DNA from: CAWJMD01 sp963845675
Lineage (GTDB): Bacteria; Actinomycetota; Actinomycetes; Actinomycetales; CAWJMD01
Length of the DNA: 64,000 bases
Reading direction: 5' to 3'
Assembly (NCBI GenBank): GCA_963845675.1
Contig: CAWJSX010000001.1
Location: 1-64,000 of the forward strand
Shown here: piece by piece, positions 61,915-64,000 of the stretch
Position numbering within the stretch: position 1 is the stretch's first letter
How the letters are laid out: the number at the start of each line of letters is the position of its first letter
Position numbers and translations under genes: made by a program
The notes under the pieces: model-generated
What the model saw: the letters and a program-made list of their open reading frames with translations, nothing else
The model's database searches: none
Told to the model about the DNA's origin: nothing

Positions 61915-62630
61915 GCCCTCTCCTCGGTCGCTGTGATGTCGGTGTGCGTCTGGTCCCTCGGCTCGAACCCCAGCATCCGTAGCGCCAGGTCGGCGTACAC
62001 CTGGCCGGTGTCGGACGCGGTGTCGCGTCCACGAGGGTCGAACCAGCGGGCCACGTCGACCGCGAGGGAGAGTATGGCGCGACTGGCCTGACGCGGGTGC
62101 GGCGCCCGCAGGGTGCCGTCGCGCACCCCCTCGCGCACGACCTCCTCCACGCGGTCCTCCATGCGACGCCGCAGGGCGCTCACGGCGGTGAGGGTCTCCG
62201 CGTCGAGCGAGCGCAGCTCGTACTGGACGACGCGTGCGACCAGATGGTGCTCGGCGTGCCAGGAGACGAAGGCCGCCACCATGGCGTGCAGCCGCGCGTG
62301 ACTGGCCCCGCCACCACCGAGCGTGCGGTCGACCAGGTCGAGGGCCGCCTCGTGCCCGGCCGTCGACAGGTGGGCCAGCAGCGCCTGCTTCGACGGGTAG
62401 TGGACGTAGAGGCCGGCGGGTGACAGTCCCACGCGCGAGGAGATGTCGCGCGTGGTCGTGGCGTGGAACCCGCGCTCGGCGAACGCCTCGGCCCCCGCCT
62501 GCAGGAGGCGCACCGCCGTGGGGTTGACGCCCGGGAGCGAGAGCGGCACCTCCGGCAGGGCGGTGCGGGCCGCGTCCTTCCCAGGCGCAGCGGCGCGGGT
62601 TACCCTGGCGGTAAGCAAGCGCTTAGTCAT
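61911..62630 (-). CDS. TetR/AcrR-family regulator
   Basis: 239 residues. After about 30 poorly conserved residues comes AVRLLQAGAEAFAERGFHATTTRDISSRVGLSPAGLYVHYPSKQALLAHL (62535-62385, abridged), the TetR helix-turn-helix. The C-terminal domain is all helical and would bind an acyl-CoA-like ligand given the neighbours. ATG 62630 lies six bases after TAGCGT on the minus strand (leaderless). Operon with tesB, divergent from an acyl-CoA dehydrogenase, which it likely controls. Confidence 0.88.
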   Translation of the reverse strand: MTKRLLTARVTRAAAPGKDAARTALPEVPLSLPGVNPTAVRLLQAGAEAFAERGFHATTTRDISSRVGLSPAGLYVHYPSKQALLAHLSTAGHEAALDLVDRTLGGGGASHARLHAMVAAFVSWHAEHHLVARVVQYELRSLDAETLTAVSALRRRMEDRVEEVVREGVRDGTLRAPHPRQASRAILSLAVDVARWFDPRGRDTASDTGQVYADLALRMLGFEPRDQTHTDITATEERA

Positions 62631-62642
62631 GACCGGACGCTA
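62601..62642. promoter_or_regulatory. Divergent tetR / acyl-CoA dehydrogenase control region
   Basis: TAAGC-AAGC-GCTTA (62612-62625) is an inverted repeat. Plus strand: TACCCT at 62601-62606 would put the dehydrogenase start site on the repeat. Minus strand: TAGCGT (62642-62637) is six bases before the tetR ATG. One repressor site could cover both promoters. Confidence 0.5.
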
Positions 62643-62679
62643 CACCCGGCCGCCAGGACGCGACCAGCCAGGAGGACCA

Positions 62680-63825
62680 GTGCGCCGCACCATCTTCGAG
62701 CCCGAGCACGAGGCGCTGCGCGCCGCCGCGAAGGAGTTCCTCGACCGGCACGTCCGGCCGCGGATGGACGACTTCATCGAGGCGAAGGCGCTGCCGCGCG
62801 ACGTGTGGGTCGAGGCCGGCAAGCAGGGGCTCCTGGGACTGCACGTGCCCGAGCAGTACGGCGGCGGCGGGGCGGACGACTACCGCTTCGCCGTGGTGGT
62901 CGCGGAGGAGCAGTCGAAGGTGTCGGCGGCGGTCTCGTCCTGCCTCGGCATCCACTCGGACGTGGTCGCCCCGTACCTGATCGAGCTGACGTCCGACGAG
63001 CAGAAGGCGCGGTGGCTGCCGGCGTTCTGCAGCGGCGAGATGGTGACGGCGATCGCGATGACCGAGCCGGGGGGCGGGTCCGACCTCGCGGCGCTGAAGA
63101 CCACGGCGGTCCGGGACGGGGACCACTACGTGCTCAACGGGTCGAAGACCTTCATCACCAACGGGTACAGCGCCGACCTCGTCGTCGTCGCGGCCCGCAC
63201 GGACCCGAGCAAGGGCGCCAAGGGCATCACGCTGTTCGGTGTCGAGGCCGGCATGGAGGGCTTCTCCCGCGGCCGCAAGCTCGACAAGGTCGGGCAGACG
63301 GAGTCGGACACGGCCGAGCTGTTCTTCGAGGACGTCCGCGTCCCGGTCGCCAACGTGATCGGCGAGGTCGACCGCGGCTTCGTGCACATGATGGAGCGGC
63401 TGGTGCAGGAGCGGGTCGGGGCCGCCGTCAGCAACATCGCGAACGCGCGGCAGATCCTGCTCGAGACGATCGACTACGCGAAGGAGCGCAAGGCCTTCGG
63501 CCAGTCCGTCGGGTCCTTCCAGCACAACAAGTTCAAGATCGCCGAGATGGTCACCGCGGTCGACGTGACGCAGGCGTTCGTCGACGCGGCTGTGATGGAG
63601 CACGTCGCCGGAACGCTCTCCGCGGTGGACGCGGCCAAGGCGAAGTGGTGGTCGGCCGACGTCCAGAACGACGTGCTCGACGAGTGCGTCCAGCTCTACG
63701 GGGGCTACGGGTTCATGAACGAGTACCGCGTGGCCCGTGCGTGGCGCGACGCCCGCGTCACGAAGATCTGGGCGGGGTCGAATGAGATCATGAAGGAGCT
63801 CATCGGTCGCGACCTGGGGCTGTGA
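62680..63825 (+). CDS. Acyl-CoA dehydrogenase
   Basis: 381 residues, full length. FAD enzyme of beta-oxidation. GLLGLHVPEQYGGGGADDYR, TAIAMTEPGGGSDLAALKTTA (first family signature), LNGSKTFITNGYSADLVVV, and QLYGGYGFMNEYRVARAWRDARVTKIWAGSNEIMKELI (63690-63805, abridged), which carries the second signature. The catalytic Glu is likely in IWAGSNEIMKE. GTG 62680 has AGGAGG upstream. Divergent from tetR-tesB, so probably induced by fatty acids. Confidence 0.92.
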   Translation: MRRTIFEPEHEALRAAAKEFLDRHVRPRMDDFIEAKALPRDVWVEAGKQGLLGLHVPEQYGGGGADDYRFAVVVAEEQSKVSAAVSSCLGIHSDVVAPYLIELTSDEQKARWLPAFCSGEMVTAIAMTEPGGGSDLAALKTTAVRDGDHYVLNGSKTFITNGYSADLVVVAARTDPSKGAKGITLFGVEAGMEGFSRGRKLDKVGQTESDTAELFFEDVRVPVANVIGEVDRGFVHMMERLVQERVGAAVSNIANARQILLETIDYAKERKAFGQSVGSFQHNKFKIAEMVTAVDVTQAFVDAAVMEHVAGTLSAVDAAKAKWWSADVQNDVLDECVQLYGGYGFMNEYRVARAWRDARVTKIWAGSNEIMKELIGRDLGL

Positions 63826-63872
63826 CCGGGTCGCTCCGGCGGAGGTCAGCCACGACCTAGACTGGCCCCGCG

Positions 63873-64000
63873 ATGTCCGAGGCCACTGCTGCACCTCCGC
63901 CCACCGGGGTGATCAGCTACCCGCCCGAGCTGCCCGTCAGCCAGCGACGCGACGAGATCGCGGCGGCGATCCGTGACCACCAGGTCGTGATCGTCGCGGG
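63873..64000 (+). CDS. hrpA: ATP-dependent helicase HrpA, 5' part only
   Basis: The first 42 residues include ISYPPELPVSQRRDEIAAAI and DHQVVIVAG, the start of a DEAH-box helicase just before Walker A, which lies beyond the window. ATG 63873; TAGACT (63858-63863) is nine bases upstream, another near-leaderless start. Confidence 0.75.
   Translation, partial: MSEATAAPPPTGVISYPPELPVSQRRDEIAAAIRDHQVVIVA

Overview
This window is G+C-rich chromosomal DNA from an actinobacterium. Evidence: heavy use of GTG starts, many leaderless promoters of the TANNNT type, a mycothiol-type isomerase in place of a glutathione one, and a block (pncB - clpS - DUF2017 - murI - metallo-hydrolase - rph - rdgB) that follows the mycobacterial Rv1330c-Rv1341 order as I recall it. 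The gene set (homogentisate cluster, Ni/Co ECF transporter, EttA, TesB) fits Nocardioidaceae-like Actinomycetota, but the genus is inference.

Layout. 1-5.3 kb: MFS transporter tail, argS, lysA and an RDD membrane protein, broken by many single-base indels that look like sequencing errors. 5.3-9.5 kb: homogentisate (tyrosine) catabolism, with hmgA on the plus strand and, divergently, an unknown protein, fahA and a mycothiol-dependent isomerase-like gene that could supply the missing maleylacetoacetate isomerase step. 9.6-19.4 kb: HelD-family RNA polymerase motor, NAD salvage genes pncB-pncA, ClpS adaptor, DUF2017, murI, a metallo-hydrolase, a MazEF-type toxin-antitoxin insert, a PEP-mutase-family enzyme, rph and rdgB. 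19.5-28 kb: membrane-anchored molybdopterin oxidoreductase with a fasciclin lipoprotein, tRNA-Leu, bcp, the CbiMQO nickel/cobalt importer, small proteins, a GroES-like protein, a cytochrome P450 and an unknown exported protein. 28-33.3 kb: tRNA-Lys, two glycosyltransferases (one fused to HEAT-like repeats) and an XRE regulator/membrane protein pair.

33.4-41.1 kb: an integrative element of about 7.7 kb in the 3' end of tRNA-His. It is bounded by a 27-bp direct repeat and carries a tyrosine integrase, an excisionase-like protein, a SigE-type sigma factor with a membrane partner, a secreted trypsin-like protease, phage baseplate/tail remnants, and the TcmP / three-Cys-motif (Gp37/Gp68, DUF5131) pair. 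The three-Cys gene has a perfect actinobacterial SOS box upstream. This pair is the best candidate in the window for a poorly described system.

41.2-48.6 kb: orn, PrsW-type protease, an asparagine-synthase-like protein, and a sugar or polyol operon (FGGY kinase, PfkB kinase, zinc dehydrogenase). 48.8-53.6 kb: its probable LacI regulator and an alpha-glucoside-type ABC transporter (binding protein plus two permeases), again full of indels, with a clear LacI-type operator. 53.7-64 kb: tRNA-Arg, a 5'-3' exonuclease, a pair of dynamin/YfjP-like GTPases, an SSB paralogue, ettA, a TetR-tesB operon divergent from an acyl-CoA dehydrogenase, and the start of hrpA.
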